Both the position numbers and the translations under genes were made by a program. From Caulobacter radicis (GTDB lineage Bacteria > Pseudomonadota > Alphaproteobacteria > Caulobacterales > Caulobacteraceae): a stretch of 64,000 bases of DNA. Shown here one piece after another: positions 17,209 through 25,337 of this stretch. The notes below the pieces were generated by a model. It searched no databases and was not told where the DNA came from. It saw nothing but the letters and a program-made list of their open reading frames with translations. The stretch is from positions 62,001-126,000 of the forward strand of contig NZ_QDKO01000010.1 in assembly GCF_003094615.1 (NCBI RefSeq), read 5' to 3'. Position 1 is the first letter of the stretch; every line of letters begins with the position of its first letter.

Positions 17209-17832
17209 TTAGGGCTGGCCCAGCGCCGCCGTCACCGCCTCGGCCGTCAGTATGGCGTGGGCGTAGGTCGGGGCGTTGATGGCGTGGGCCGCGTGCAGGG
17301 CCTCGTCGGTGAAGGCGGCCGTGGCGTCGGTGACCAGGGTGACGTGATAGCCCAGCTCCGAGGCGAAGCGGCCGGTGCCCTCGATGCAGGTGTTGGCCAC
17401 CAGGCCGATCAGGATCACGTGGGTGATCTCGCGCTGCTTGAGGCGATAGTCGAGGTCGGTGTTGGCGAAGCCGCTGGAGCCCCAGTGCTCGGTGACGATC
17501 ACGTCGCCGGGCAGGGGCGCGAAGTCGGGGTGCCACTGGCCGCCCCAGCCGTCCTTTTCGAACACCATCGCCCGGGCGCTGCCTTGCAGATAGGGCGAGG
17601 GATGCTTCCAGCCGTCCAGGTCGCCCAGGGCGAAGCGATGGTGGGGCACGATGAACACCGGCAGGCCCGCCGCCCGCGCCGCCGCCGTCACGGCCGCCAG
17701 CCGCGCGTGCAGGCCTTCGGCGCCTTGGGTCGCCGCCACGCGCGGCCACAGCTTGCCGCCGTCGGCCAGGAAGTCGTTGTAGGGATCCACGAACAACAGG
17801 GCGGTGCGGTCCGTGGGATAGGCGTCCGGCAT
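17209..17832 (-). CDS. Isochorismatase-family cysteine hydrolase
   Basis: The 207-aa protein has the isochorismatase fold: Asp16 in LLFVDPYNDF, and the nucleophile Cys149 in GLVANTCIEGT with its cis-peptide loop. The position usually held by the catalytic Lys (K-x-x-x-SAF) is occupied by His116 in TEHWGSSGFANTDLD, a variant I associate with a subgroup of the family. The ATG at 17832 follows a strong AGGAGG. Members hydrolyse isochorismate, nicotinamide, ureido compounds or peroxy/imide substrates; nothing here decides which. It converges with the cation-efflux gene and shares no operon with it. Confidence 0.82.
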   Translation of the reverse strand: MPDAYPTDRTALLFVDPYNDFLADGGKLWPRVAATQGAEGLHARLAAVTAAARAAGLPVFIVPHHRFALGDLDGWKHPSPYLQGSARAMVFEKDGWGGQWHPDFAPLPGDVIVTEHWGSSGFANTDLDYRLKQREITHVILIGLVANTCIEGTGRFASELGYHVTLVTDATAAFTDEALHAAHAINAPTYAHAILTAEAVTAALGQP

Positions 17833-17924
17833 GGCGGCCTCCTGGCGGCTGAGGTCGCCAGGAGGGGCGCGATCGGCGTGGAAGGCTTGGATGTTCCGGT
17901 CGTGGCGGGGCCTCTCCCAAATTC

Positions 17925-18262
17925 CCGTCATTCTCGCCCTTGCGGCTGACGGAGGGGCCTGCCAAGAGGGCGGGCGTTGGCGCCGTCCTGAATCCCTCTC
18001 TCTTAGAGAGAGGGAGGGGCCCATGCGAAGCATGGGAGGGTGAGTGGTTACACCCTCTGCCGGCGTGCCGGCGCATCGCCCGCAACGCCAAGATTTCCCA
18101 AGGGCTTCGCCTACCCACTCACCCTCCCACGCCTTGCGGCGCGGGCCCCTCCCTGTCTCCATGAGAGAGGGTTTTGGTGATCGCAAACCACCCTTTGCGG
18201 AGACGCCCACCGGGGCTGGGTCGCTAGCGGTGGAGGTCCCCGGTTCCAGGCGGGAATGACGG
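17925..18262. repeat. Gap with nested palindromes between hydrolase and hybrid kinase
   Basis: This fills the roughly 450-base gap 17833-18283. Outer ends are CCGTCATTCTCGCCC (from about 17925) and GGCGGGAATGACGGG (to about 18262), inverted halves of the GTCATTCCCG family. Nested inside is a CTCTCTC-type bipartite element (17994-18171), with arms CCCTCTCTC/GAGAGAGGG plus CCCATGC-GAAG-GCATGGG on the left and CCCACGCC-TTGC-GGCGCGGGC on the right. I see no gene in the gap. Confidence 0.7.
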
Positions 18263-18283
18263 GATGAAAAAGGGCGCTGCCGC

Positions 18284-19915
18284 CTAAACCCGCTCCGTCG
18301 CCAGTTCGCAGGCCTGCGCTATGGCGTCGAACAGGGCCGAGACCGTGACCGGCTTGGCCAGGTGCAGGTCGGCGCCGGCCGAAAGGCAGGCTTCCACCTG
18401 GTGGGGCATGGCGTTGGCGGTCAGCGAGATGATCGGGATGCGCAGGCGGCCGGCGGCCCGCTCGCGCTGGCGGATCTCCTGGATGGCCGTCAGCCCGTCC
18501 ATCACCGGCATCTGGGTGTCCATCAGAACGAGGTCGAAGTCCTGCGCCTGGTAGGCGCGCAGGGCCGCCTCGCCATCCTCGGTGACGACCACGTCGGCGA
18601 CGCCGTCGAGCATCAGCTCGACCACCCGCTGGTTGGTCGGATGGTCCTCGGCCAGCAGCACCCGCAGGCGCTCGGGCGCGGCGGCCTTCGGCGCGCGCCG
18701 GGCCGGCGCCGGGGCTTCCGGGGCGGCCGGGGCGAGGCGGGCGGTCAGGGTGAAACGGGCGCCTTCGCCGGGCGTGGAGACGCAGGCGATGTCGCCGCCC
18801 ATCAGCTTGGCGAACCGCTGGGCGATCGACAGGCCAAGGCCCGAGCCGCCGAACCGGCGGGTGATCGAGCCGTCGCCCTGCACGAAGCGCTCGAACAGGC
18901 TGGCCTGCACCTCGGGCGTGAAGCCCTCGCCGGTGTCCTCGACGGTGAGGGTCAGCAGCACCTCGTCGCCATCGGCCCCTTCGACGGTCCTGGCGCTGGC
19001 GTGGACGCTGACCGAGCCCTCGCAGGTGAACTTCACCGCGTTGCTGATCAGGTTGTTGACGATCTGGCCGAACTTCAGCGCGTCGCCGGTGACCCGCTGC
19101 GGGAAGGGCTCGTCGAACTTCAGCGAGAAGGACAGGCCCTTCTGGTGAGCCAGGCCCTCGAAGGTGGCCGCGCAGGCGGTGACCGCCGCGCGCAGGTCGA
19201 AGGGCGCGGCCTCCAGCTCGATCTCGCCGGCCTCGATCTTGGCCAGATCCAGGATGCCGCTGAGCAGGGCGTTCAGGGTGCGGCCGGAGCTGAGGATCAC
19301 GTCCATCATCTCGCGCTGGCGCGGGGTCAGCTCGGTCTGGGCCAGCACCTGGGCCATGCCCAGCACGCCGTTCAGGGGCGTGCGGATCTCGTGGCTCATA
19401 TTGGCCAGGAACTCGGACTTGGCGACGCTGGCGGCGCGGGCCCGCTCAAGCGCGGCCTCCAGCGCGATCGCCGACTTCTTCCGCTCGGTGATGTCCTCGC
19501 TGATGATCAGCAGCAGCTTTTCGTCGCCCTCGCCGGGGATGGCGATCTTCTTGGTCTGCAGCCAGCGGTCGCCGTTGTGCGGCGTCTTCAGCGGCTCCTC
19601 GTCGATCACCCACAGCCGGTCGCTGGCCAGCACCTTGGCGTCCATCTCGGCGAAGAAGGCGGCCTGCTCGGGCGGGAAGAAATCGGCGTCGTTGCGGCCG
19701 ATCAGGTCCTCGCGCGGCACGCCCAGCAGTTCCTCGCCGGTGCGGTTGACCAGCACGAAGCGGCCGTCGCGGCCGTTCTTGACCACCAGCATGGCCGGCA
19801 CGCTCTCGACCACGGCGTCGAGGAAGGCCCAGGAGTGCAGGGCCTTGGCCGGGTGGGAAGCGGCGTCCGTCGCGGCCGCCGGGTCGCGCGGAAGGTGATG
19901 GTCGTCCTTGGCCAT
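18284..19915 (-). CDS. Cytoplasmic hybrid sensor histidine kinase (PAS-HisKA-HATPase-REC)
   Basis: The 543-aa protein has no membrane segment. A PAS domain spans about 28-148 (VNRTGEELLGVPREDLIGRN). The phospho-acceptor helix is EFLANMSHEIRTPLNGVLGM with His175, and the HATPase domain has N box NNLISNAVKFT and G boxes VEDTGEGF and GGSGLGLSI. A C-terminal receiver domain (about 425-540) has LLAEDHPTNQRV and phospho-acceptor Asp in VLMDTQMPVMDG. Such hybrid kinases pass phosphate through an internal relay to a separate phosphotransferase. No partner is adjacent; purD is divergent. The signal is unknown. Confidence 0.9.
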   Translation of the reverse strand: MAKDDHHLPRDPAAATDAASHPAKALHSWAFLDAVVESVPAMLVVKNGRDGRFVLVNRTGEELLGVPREDLIGRNDADFFPPEQAAFFAEMDAKVLASDRLWVIDEEPLKTPHNGDRWLQTKKIAIPGEGDEKLLLIISEDITERKKSAIALEAALERARAASVAKSEFLANMSHEIRTPLNGVLGMAQVLAQTELTPRQREMMDVILSSGRTLNALLSGILDLAKIEAGEIELEAAPFDLRAAVTACAATFEGLAHQKGLSFSLKFDEPFPQRVTGDALKFGQIVNNLISNAVKFTCEGSVSVHASARTVEGADGDEVLLTLTVEDTGEGFTPEVQASLFERFVQGDGSITRRFGGSGLGLSIAQRFAKLMGGDIACVSTPGEGARFTLTARLAPAAPEAPAPARRAPKAAAPERLRVLLAEDHPTNQRVVELMLDGVADVVVTEDGEAALRAYQAQDFDLVLMDTQMPVMDGLTAIQEIRQRERAAGRLRIPIISLTANAMPHQVEACLSAGADLHLAKPVTVSALFDAIAQACELATERV

Positions 19916-20092
19916 GTGTCTTTAAGATAGCCCCGTGGCGCGCGTCCTGCCCTGGACGTGCGAATTTGCACAGAAAGAAGCCCGCGCGCGGGGCGCCTGG
20001 CAATCGGGCCAAGCGTCGCAGGATGGGGTGATGGACGATCGGACGCAGCGGGCGCTTGACCCGCGCCCCCGCGCGCGCGACATCCCCGGCTC

Positions 20093-21376
20093 ATGGAAAA
20101 GCTGACCATCCTCCTCGTCGGGTCCGGCGGGCGCGAGCACGCCCTGGCCTGGAAGATCGCGCAATCGCCGCTGTGCGGCCGCCTCGTCGCCGCCCCGGGC
20201 AACCCGGGGATCGCGACCGTGGCCGAGCTGAGGCCCGTCAAGGCGACCGACGCCGACGGCCTGGTGGCGCTGGCCCAGGAGATCGGCGCCGACCTGGTGG
20301 TGGTCGGCCCGGAGTCGGCGCTCGAAGTGGGTCTCGCCGACAAGCTGGCCGAGATCGGCATCCCCTGCTTTGGCGGATCGCAGCGCGCCGCCCAGCTAGA
20401 AACCTCCAAGGCCTTCACCAAGGACTTCTGCAAGCGCCACGACCTGCCGACCGCCGCCTACGGCGTGTTCGAGGACGCGGCTTCGGCGAGCGAATTCCTC
20501 GACACCCTGGAAGCGCCGTTCGTGATCAAGGCCGACGGCCTGGCCGCCGGCAAGGGCGTGGTCATCGCTCCTGACCGCGCGGCGGCCGACGCCGCGGTGG
20601 TCGACATGCTGGGCGGCCGCTTCGGCTCGGCCGGCGCCCGGGTGGTCATCGAGGAGTTCATGCACGGCGAGGAGGCCTCGCTCTTCGCGGTGTGCGATGG
20701 CGAGACTGCGATCTTCTTCGGCGCGGCCCAGGACCACAAGCGCGCCTATGACGGCGACGAGGGTCCCAACACCGGCGGCATGGGCACCTATTCGCCGCCG
20801 CCCGTGCTGACCCAGGCCTTGGTCGAGCAGGCCTGGCGCGAACTGATCGTGCCGACCGTCGAGGGCATGGCGGCTGAGGGCAATCCCTATGTGGGCGTGC
20901 TCTATGCCGGCCTGATGCTGACGCCCACGGGCCCCAAGCTCGTCGAATACAACGCCCGCTTCGGCGATCCGGAATGCCAGGTGCTGATGCTGCGCCTGGA
21001 AAGCGACATCGTCCCGACCCTGCTGGCCGCGGCGCTAGGTCAGCTGGCGAGCGCCGAGCCGCCCAAGTGGCGCGACGAGGCGGCGATCTGCGTGGTGCTG
21101 GCCGCCGAAGGCTATCCCGACGCCCCCAAGACCGGCGGCCTGATCCAGGGCGCCGAGGCCGACTACGGCCACGAGGCCGAGATCTTCCACGCCGGCACGA
21201 CCCGCGACGCCGACGGCCGTCTCGTGGCGTCCGGCGGCCGCGTGCTCAACGTCTGCGCCCTGGGCGCGACCCTGCACGAGGCCCGCGACGTGGCCTATGC
21301 CGCGCTGGGCACGGTGTCGCTGGAAGGCGGCTTCTACCGCAGCGACATCGGCTGGCGGGCGCTGAGCCAGCATTGA
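20093..21376 (+). CDS. purD: Phosphoribosylamine-glycine ligase PurD
   Basis: At 427 aa this matches PurD (GAR synthetase), which joins glycine to phosphoribosylamine with ATP in purine synthesis. The N-terminal domain begins ILLVGSGGREHALAWK, the family signature; the ATP-grasp domain follows, with PFVIKADGLAAGKGVVIA and EEFMHGEEASLFAVCDG, and the PurD motif RFGDPECQVLM is intact. It stands alone in this window, divergent from the hybrid kinase. A CTTCCCCC-type palindrome begins 18 bases after its stop. Confidence 0.95.
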   Translation: MEKLTILLVGSGGREHALAWKIAQSPLCGRLVAAPGNPGIATVAELRPVKATDADGLVALAQEIGADLVVVGPESALEVGLADKLAEIGIPCFGGSQRAAQLETSKAFTKDFCKRHDLPTAAYGVFEDAASASEFLDTLEAPFVIKADGLAAGKGVVIAPDRAAADAAVVDMLGGRFGSAGARVVIEEFMHGEEASLFAVCDGETAIFFGAAQDHKRAYDGDEGPNTGGMGTYSPPPVLTQALVEQAWRELIVPTVEGMAAEGNPYVGVLYAGLMLTPTGPKLVEYNARFGDPECQVLMLRLESDIVPTLLAAALGQLASAEPPKWRDEAAICVVLAAEGYPDAPKTGGLIQGAEADYGHEAEIFHAGTTRDADGRLVASGGRVLNVCALGATLHEARDVAYAALGTVSLEGGFYRSDIGWRALSQH

Positions 21377-21393
21377 GCTGATCCCTGGAAGAA

Positions 21394-21515
21394 CCCTTCC
21401 CCCTTGATGGGGGAAGGGCAGGGTTGGGGGGGACCTGCTGAACTGGCCGCCCGCGCCAGCCGCCGACGCCGTGACCACCCCCATCCCCGACCCTTCCCCC
21501 ATCAAGGGGGAAGGG
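21394..21515. repeat. Intergenic palindrome, CTTCCCCC type, copy 2
   Basis: The left arm is CCCTTCCCCC-TTGAT-GGGGGAAGGG followed by CAGGGTTGGGGGGG; the right arm is CCACCCCCATCCCCGACCC then TTCCCCC-ATCAA-GGGGGAAGGG. The plan is the same as the copy at 3683-3800, with a different spacer. It lies between purD and the kinase-like gene, both on plus. Confidence 0.8.
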
Positions 21516-21584
21516 GGTTTTGTATTGCGTCCGACGTCGCCGTCTCTAAACTCCCATTCAAACAAATGTTGGGAGTGAAGCGCC

Positions 21585-22658
21585 GTGGCCGAGCCGTCCG
21601 CTCAGGAGCTGAATTCGGGCACCAAGCCGGTCGATCCGCGCCATGCGATCGACGAGGCCGCCCTGGCCGCCTGGCTGGAGGCGAACGTCGAGGGCTATGC
21701 CGGCCCGCTGGAGGTGCGCCAGTTCAAGGGCGGGCAGAGCAATCCCACCTACCAGCTCGTGACGCCCGCCAAGCGCTACGTCCTGCGCCGCAAGCCGCCT
21801 GGCAAGCTCTTGCCCAGCGCCCACGCCGTCGACCGCGAGTTCAAGGTGATCTCGGGCCTGCACCAGGCGAAGTTCCCCGTCGCCCGGCCCTACGCCCTGT
21901 GCATGGACGAGGGCGTGATCGGCACGATCTTCTACGTGATGGACAACGTGGAGGGCCGCATCCTGTGGGACGGGACGCTTCCGGACTATGCTCCACCTGA
22001 GCGGCGGGCGATCTACGAGGCCCAGATCGACACCCTGGCGGCCCTGCACACCGTCGACTACGCCGCCGTGGGCCTGGCCGACTACGGCAAGCCGGGCAAC
22101 TACTTCACCCGCCAGATCGACCGCTGGACCAAGCAGTACCGCGCCAGCGAGACGACGAAGATCGACGAGATGGACCGGCTGATCGACTGGCTGCCGGCCA
22201 GCGCGCCGGCCGATGACCAGACCTCGATCGTCCATGGCGACTACCGCCTCGACAACATGATCCTGCATCCCACCGAACCGCGCGTGATCGCGGTGCTGGA
22301 CTGGGAGCTGTCGACCCTGGGCAATCCGCTGGCCGACTTCACCTATTTCCTGATGAACTGGGTGATGCCGTCCGACCAGCGCGGCGGCCTGGCCGAGATC
22401 ACCGACCTGACCGCCTACGGAATCCCCACCATCGAGGAAGCCGTGGCCCGCTACTGCGCCGCGACGGGGCGCCAAGGCCTGCCGCAGCTGGACTGGTACT
22501 TCAGCTACAACCTCTTCCGCCTGGCCGGCATCTGCCAGGGCATCGTCGGCCGCGTGCGCGACGGCACGGCGGCCAGCGCCCACGCTCAGCTGATGGAGGC
22601 CCGGGTGCCGGTGCTGGCCAAGGGGGCGTGGATGTTCGCGCGGAAGGCGGGGGCGTAA
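21585..22658 (+). CDS. APH-fold phosphotransferase (ACAD10-type)
   Basis: The 357-aa protein has the aminoglycoside phosphotransferase fold: FKGGQSNPTYQL (nucleotide loop), RKPPGKLLPSAH, catalytic loop HGDYRLDNMILHP and metal-binding IAVLDWELSTLGNPLADF. The motif set matches the APH family linked to acyl-CoA dehydrogenases (ACAD10-like), where it is thought to phosphorylate hydroxyacyl substrates, rather than true antibiotic kinases. The start is a GTG at 21585 with GGGAG upstream. No acyl-CoA dehydrogenase gene is adjacent, so the substrate remains open. Confidence 0.83.
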   Translation: MAEPSAQELNSGTKPVDPRHAIDEAALAAWLEANVEGYAGPLEVRQFKGGQSNPTYQLVTPAKRYVLRRKPPGKLLPSAHAVDREFKVISGLHQAKFPVARPYALCMDEGVIGTIFYVMDNVEGRILWDGTLPDYAPPERRAIYEAQIDTLAALHTVDYAAVGLADYGKPGNYFTRQIDRWTKQYRASETTKIDEMDRLIDWLPASAPADDQTSIVHGDYRLDNMILHPTEPRVIAVLDWELSTLGNPLADFTYFLMNWVMPSDQRGGLAEITDLTAYGIPTIEEAVARYCAATGRQGLPQLDWYFSYNLFRLAGICQGIVGRVRDGTAASAHAQLMEARVPVLAKGAWMFARKAGA

Positions 22659-22666
22659 CTCAAGAT

Positions 22667-22796
22667 GCTCCCCCTGGAGGGGGAGCTGTCGCGAAGCGAC
22701 TGAGGGGGAAGGGATTGCGGAGGCTGCGGTCGTTGCTGAGTCATCAGACACTTCCCCCTCCGGCCCTTCGGGCCACCTCCCCCTTCAGGGGGAGGA
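22667..22796. repeat. Covarying two-arm palindrome (CTCCCCC type), copy 1
   Basis: Left arm: hairpin GCTCCCCCT-GGA-GGGGGAGC, then stem GTCGC-GAA-GCGAC, then TGAGGGGGAAG. Right arm: CTTCCCCCTCC, stem GGCCC-TTC-GGGCC, then hairpin CCTCCCCCT-TC-AGGGGGAGG. It lies after the kinase-like gene and before the amidohydrolase gene. Confidence 0.85.
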
Positions 22797-22885
22797 TAAA
22801 ATGGCGTGACAGCCTTGGCCTGACCCCGCCATCCTGCCGCAAACGCCCCTGGGGAGGGGCGAGATCGTTCAGAGGGGCTCTCTTC

Positions 22886-24196
22886 ATGCGTATCCGTTTC
22901 CTGGCCGCCGCCGCGCTCGGCGTCGCGGCCGCCGCCCTGTCTTTCGCCGCGGCTCAAGCCGCCAATGGGGCTGCGGGCCCGCTGACCTTCGTCCAGGCCG
23001 GCAAGCTGCTGGCCGACCCGGCCGCCGGCAAGGTCGAGACCGCCAAGACGGTGGTGCTGCAGGACGGCAAGGTGTTGCGGATCGCCGACGGCTACGTGTC
23101 CGAGCCCGGCGGGGTGGTGGTCGACCTCAAGGACCGCTTCGTGCTGCCCGGCTTCATCGACAGCCACGTGCACCTGACCGGCCAGCAGGGGCCGACCTCG
23201 CGCCTGGACGAGGTGACCCAGTCGTCTGCCGACCAGGCGATGGTCGGGGCCGGCTACGCCCGCAAGACCCTGATGGCGGGCTTCACCACCGTCGCCGACC
23301 TGGGGGCCGACAACGCCGCCATCTTCGCCCTGCGCGCCGGCGTCAAGCGCGGCGACGTGGTGGGCCCGCGGATCATCGCCGCCGGCTCGGCCGTGTCGAT
23401 CCACGGCGGCCACGGCGACGTCAACGGCTACAGCGAGGAGGTCATGCACGTGCTGCGGCCGGAATCGGTGTGCTCGGGCCCCGACGACTGCCGCCGCGCG
23501 GTGCGCGAGCAGGTCTGGCGCGGCGCCGACATCATCAAGATCACCGCCACCGGCGGGGTGCTGTCCAACACCGCCGCGGGCCTGTCGCAGCAGTTTTCCG
23601 ACAACGAACTGGCCGCCATCGTCGAGAGCGCCCACCGCATGGGCCGCCGGGTCACCGCGCATGCTCACGGCGTCGACGGCATCAACGCCTTCCTCAAGGC
23701 CGGCGGCGACTCTATCGAGCACGGCACCTATCTCGACAACGACAGCATCGCCCTCTTCAAGAAGAACGGCGCCTATCTGGTGCCGACCCTGATGGCCGGC
23801 GACTACGTGGCCCGCATCGCCGCCAGCCCGGGCAACTTCTTCACGCCCGCCCAGACGGCAAAGGCCCTGGAAGCCGGCCCCAAGATGCTGGACATGGCCC
23901 GCCGCGCCAACGCCGGCGGCGTCAAGATCGCCTTCGGCACCGATAGCGGCGTCAGCGCCCATGGCGACAACGCCTACGAGTTCGTGCTGCTGAACCGCGC
24001 GGGCCTGTCGCCGCTGGACGCCATCCGCGCCGCCACCGTCAACGCCGCCGACCACCTGGGGATCTCGGCCGAGGTCGGCTCGCTGGCGCCGGGCAAGGCG
24101 GCCGACCTGGTGGCCGTGTCGGGCGACCCGCTGGCCGACGTGTCCGTGCTCCAGAAAGTGGAGACGGTGATCAAGGGCGGGGTGGTTGTGAAATAA
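22886..24196 (+). CDS. Secreted metal-dependent amidohydrolase (Xaa-Pro/Xaa-Arg dipeptidase type)
   Basis: The 436-aa protein starts with a signal peptide (MRIRFLAAAALGVAAAALSF, cleavage near AQA). The amidohydrolase barrel shows HVHLTG (first metal His pair), ADIIKITATGGVL (bridging Lys), VTAHAHG, SIEHGTYLD and IAFGTDSGVSAHG (catalytic Asp). The layout resembles the imidazolonepropionase-like group that includes periplasmic dipeptidases of Caulobacter acting on Xaa-Arg/Lys or Xaa-Pro. The start at 22886 is chosen because it begins the signal peptide; a much longer open frame upstream crosses an intergenic palindrome. The substrate is inferred only at group level. Confidence 0.83.
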   Translation: MRIRFLAAAALGVAAAALSFAAAQAANGAAGPLTFVQAGKLLADPAAGKVETAKTVVLQDGKVLRIADGYVSEPGGVVVDLKDRFVLPGFIDSHVHLTGQQGPTSRLDEVTQSSADQAMVGAGYARKTLMAGFTTVADLGADNAAIFALRAGVKRGDVVGPRIIAAGSAVSIHGGHGDVNGYSEEVMHVLRPESVCSGPDDCRRAVREQVWRGADIIKITATGGVLSNTAAGLSQQFSDNELAAIVESAHRMGRRVTAHAHGVDGINAFLKAGGDSIEHGTYLDNDSIALFKKNGAYLVPTLMAGDYVARIAASPGNFFTPAQTAKALEAGPKMLDMARRANAGGVKIAFGTDSGVSAHGDNAYEFVLLNRAGLSPLDAIRAATVNAADHLGISAEVGSLAPGKAADLVAVSGDPLADVSVLQKVETVIKGGVVVK

Positions 24197-24200
24197 AGAT

Positions 24201-24329
24201 CCTCCCCCTGTGGGGGAGGTGGCCCGGAGGGCCGGAGGGGGGACGTTTTCAGCTGCCGCGATGGTTGGAAGTCCGCAACGACCTCCCCCTCCGTCGGCTT
24301 CGCCGCCACCTTCCCCTTCAGGGGGAGGT
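24201..24329. repeat. Covarying two-arm palindrome (CTCCCCC type), copy 2
   Basis: Left arm: CCTCCCCCT-GT-GGGGGAGG, then stem GGCCC-GGA-GGGCC, then GGAGGGGGG. Right arm: CCTCCCCCTCCG, stem TCGGC-TTC-GCCG(C)CA, then CCTTCCCCT-TC-AGGGGGAGG. It lies between two convergent genes (amidohydrolase and lpxK). Confidence 0.85.
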
Positions 24330-24332
24330 TTC

Positions 24333-25337
24333 TTAGGCTACCCCCGCCAGCACCCGCGCCAGCGCCTCTTCATCCTCGAACCGCGCCCGCACGGGCCAGG
24401 CGGCGACGCGTTCGCGCCAAGCCGGCGGCAGGCGGATCCAGTCCTTTTCGGTGGTGATCAGGCTGGCGCCGAGATCCCGCGCCCGTTCGGCCAGGCTCCG
24501 CAGGGTGTCTTCGCTATAGGTCCCGTGGTCGGGGAAGGGGGCGAAGTCGACGAGGTCGCAGCCGGCGGCCTGCAGGGCGCGCTCGACCTTCCACGGCTTG
24601 CCGACGCCGGCGAAGCCGACCTGCGGCCCGCCCGGCGGCGGGGCGGCCGGCTCCAGCCGGGCGATCAGCACGGGCTTGGAGGCCAGGAGGGCCAGCAGGG
24701 CCGGATCGGCCTGCGGCAAGTCGGCCGGCAGCAGCACGATCACCGCGTCGGCGCGCGCCAGGCCAACGGCCAGCGGCTCGCGCATCGGCCCGGCGGGGAA
24801 CACCCGGCCGTCGCCGAACGGCCACTCGTCGTCGCGGGTCTCGCCGTCGACCACCACCAGCGACAGGGTCTTGGCCAGGTCCGGGTTCTGGTGACCGTCG
24901 TCCATGACGATGACCTGGGCCCCGGCCGCCGCCGCGGCGGTCGCGCCGGCCACGCGGTCGCGCGAGATCCAGATCGGGAAGTCCTGGGCCAGCATCAGCG
25001 GCTCGTCGCCGACCTCGCCGGCCTTGTGGCGGGTCGGATCGACGCGCAGCGGCCCTTTCAGCGAGCCGCCATAGCCGCGCGACAGGCCATGGGCCGCCAC
25101 GCCGCCGTTGTTCAGCACCAGCAGCAGCTCGCGCACGATCGGCGTCTTGCCGACGCCCCCGGCGGTGAGGTTGCCGACGCAGATCACCGGCGCGCCCGGA
25201 TCGGCCGGGGTCGCCCTGGCGATGCGGCGGGCGGTGGCGCCGGCCCAGATCCACGACAGCGGGGTCAGCAGGGCGCGGGTCAGCGGCGCGGGGCCGCCCT
25301 CGCGGCGATACCACCAGCGGGGGGTCGAGAGCTTCAT
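24333..25337 (-). CDS. lpxK: Tetraacyldisaccharide 4'-kinase LpxK
   Basis: The 334-aa enzyme phosphorylates the 4' position of the lipid A disaccharide at the inner membrane. It begins with the family's N-terminal membrane-associating helix (WWYRREGGPAPLTRALLTPL), then ICVGNLTAGGVGKTPIVREL with the Walker A GGVGKT. LSRGYGG and MDDGHQNPDL (the conserved catalytic Asp and Walker B-like region) follow. Its start overlaps the waaA stop by 4 bases (ATGA), so it is the last gene of a lipid A operon on the minus strand. Confidence 0.94.
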   Translation of the reverse strand: MKLSTPRWWYRREGGPAPLTRALLTPLSWIWAGATARRIARATPADPGAPVICVGNLTAGGVGKTPIVRELLLVLNNGGVAAHGLSRGYGGSLKGPLRVDPTRHKAGEVGDEPLMLAQDFPIWISRDRVAGATAAAAAGAQVIVMDDGHQNPDLAKTLSLVVVDGETRDDEWPFGDGRVFPAGPMREPLAVGLARADAVIVLLPADLPQADPALLALLASKPVLIARLEPAAPPPGGPQVGFAGVGKPWKVERALQAAGCDLVDFAPFPDHGTYSEDTLRSLAERARDLGASLITTEKDWIRLPPAWRERVAAWPVRARFEDEEALARVLAGVA

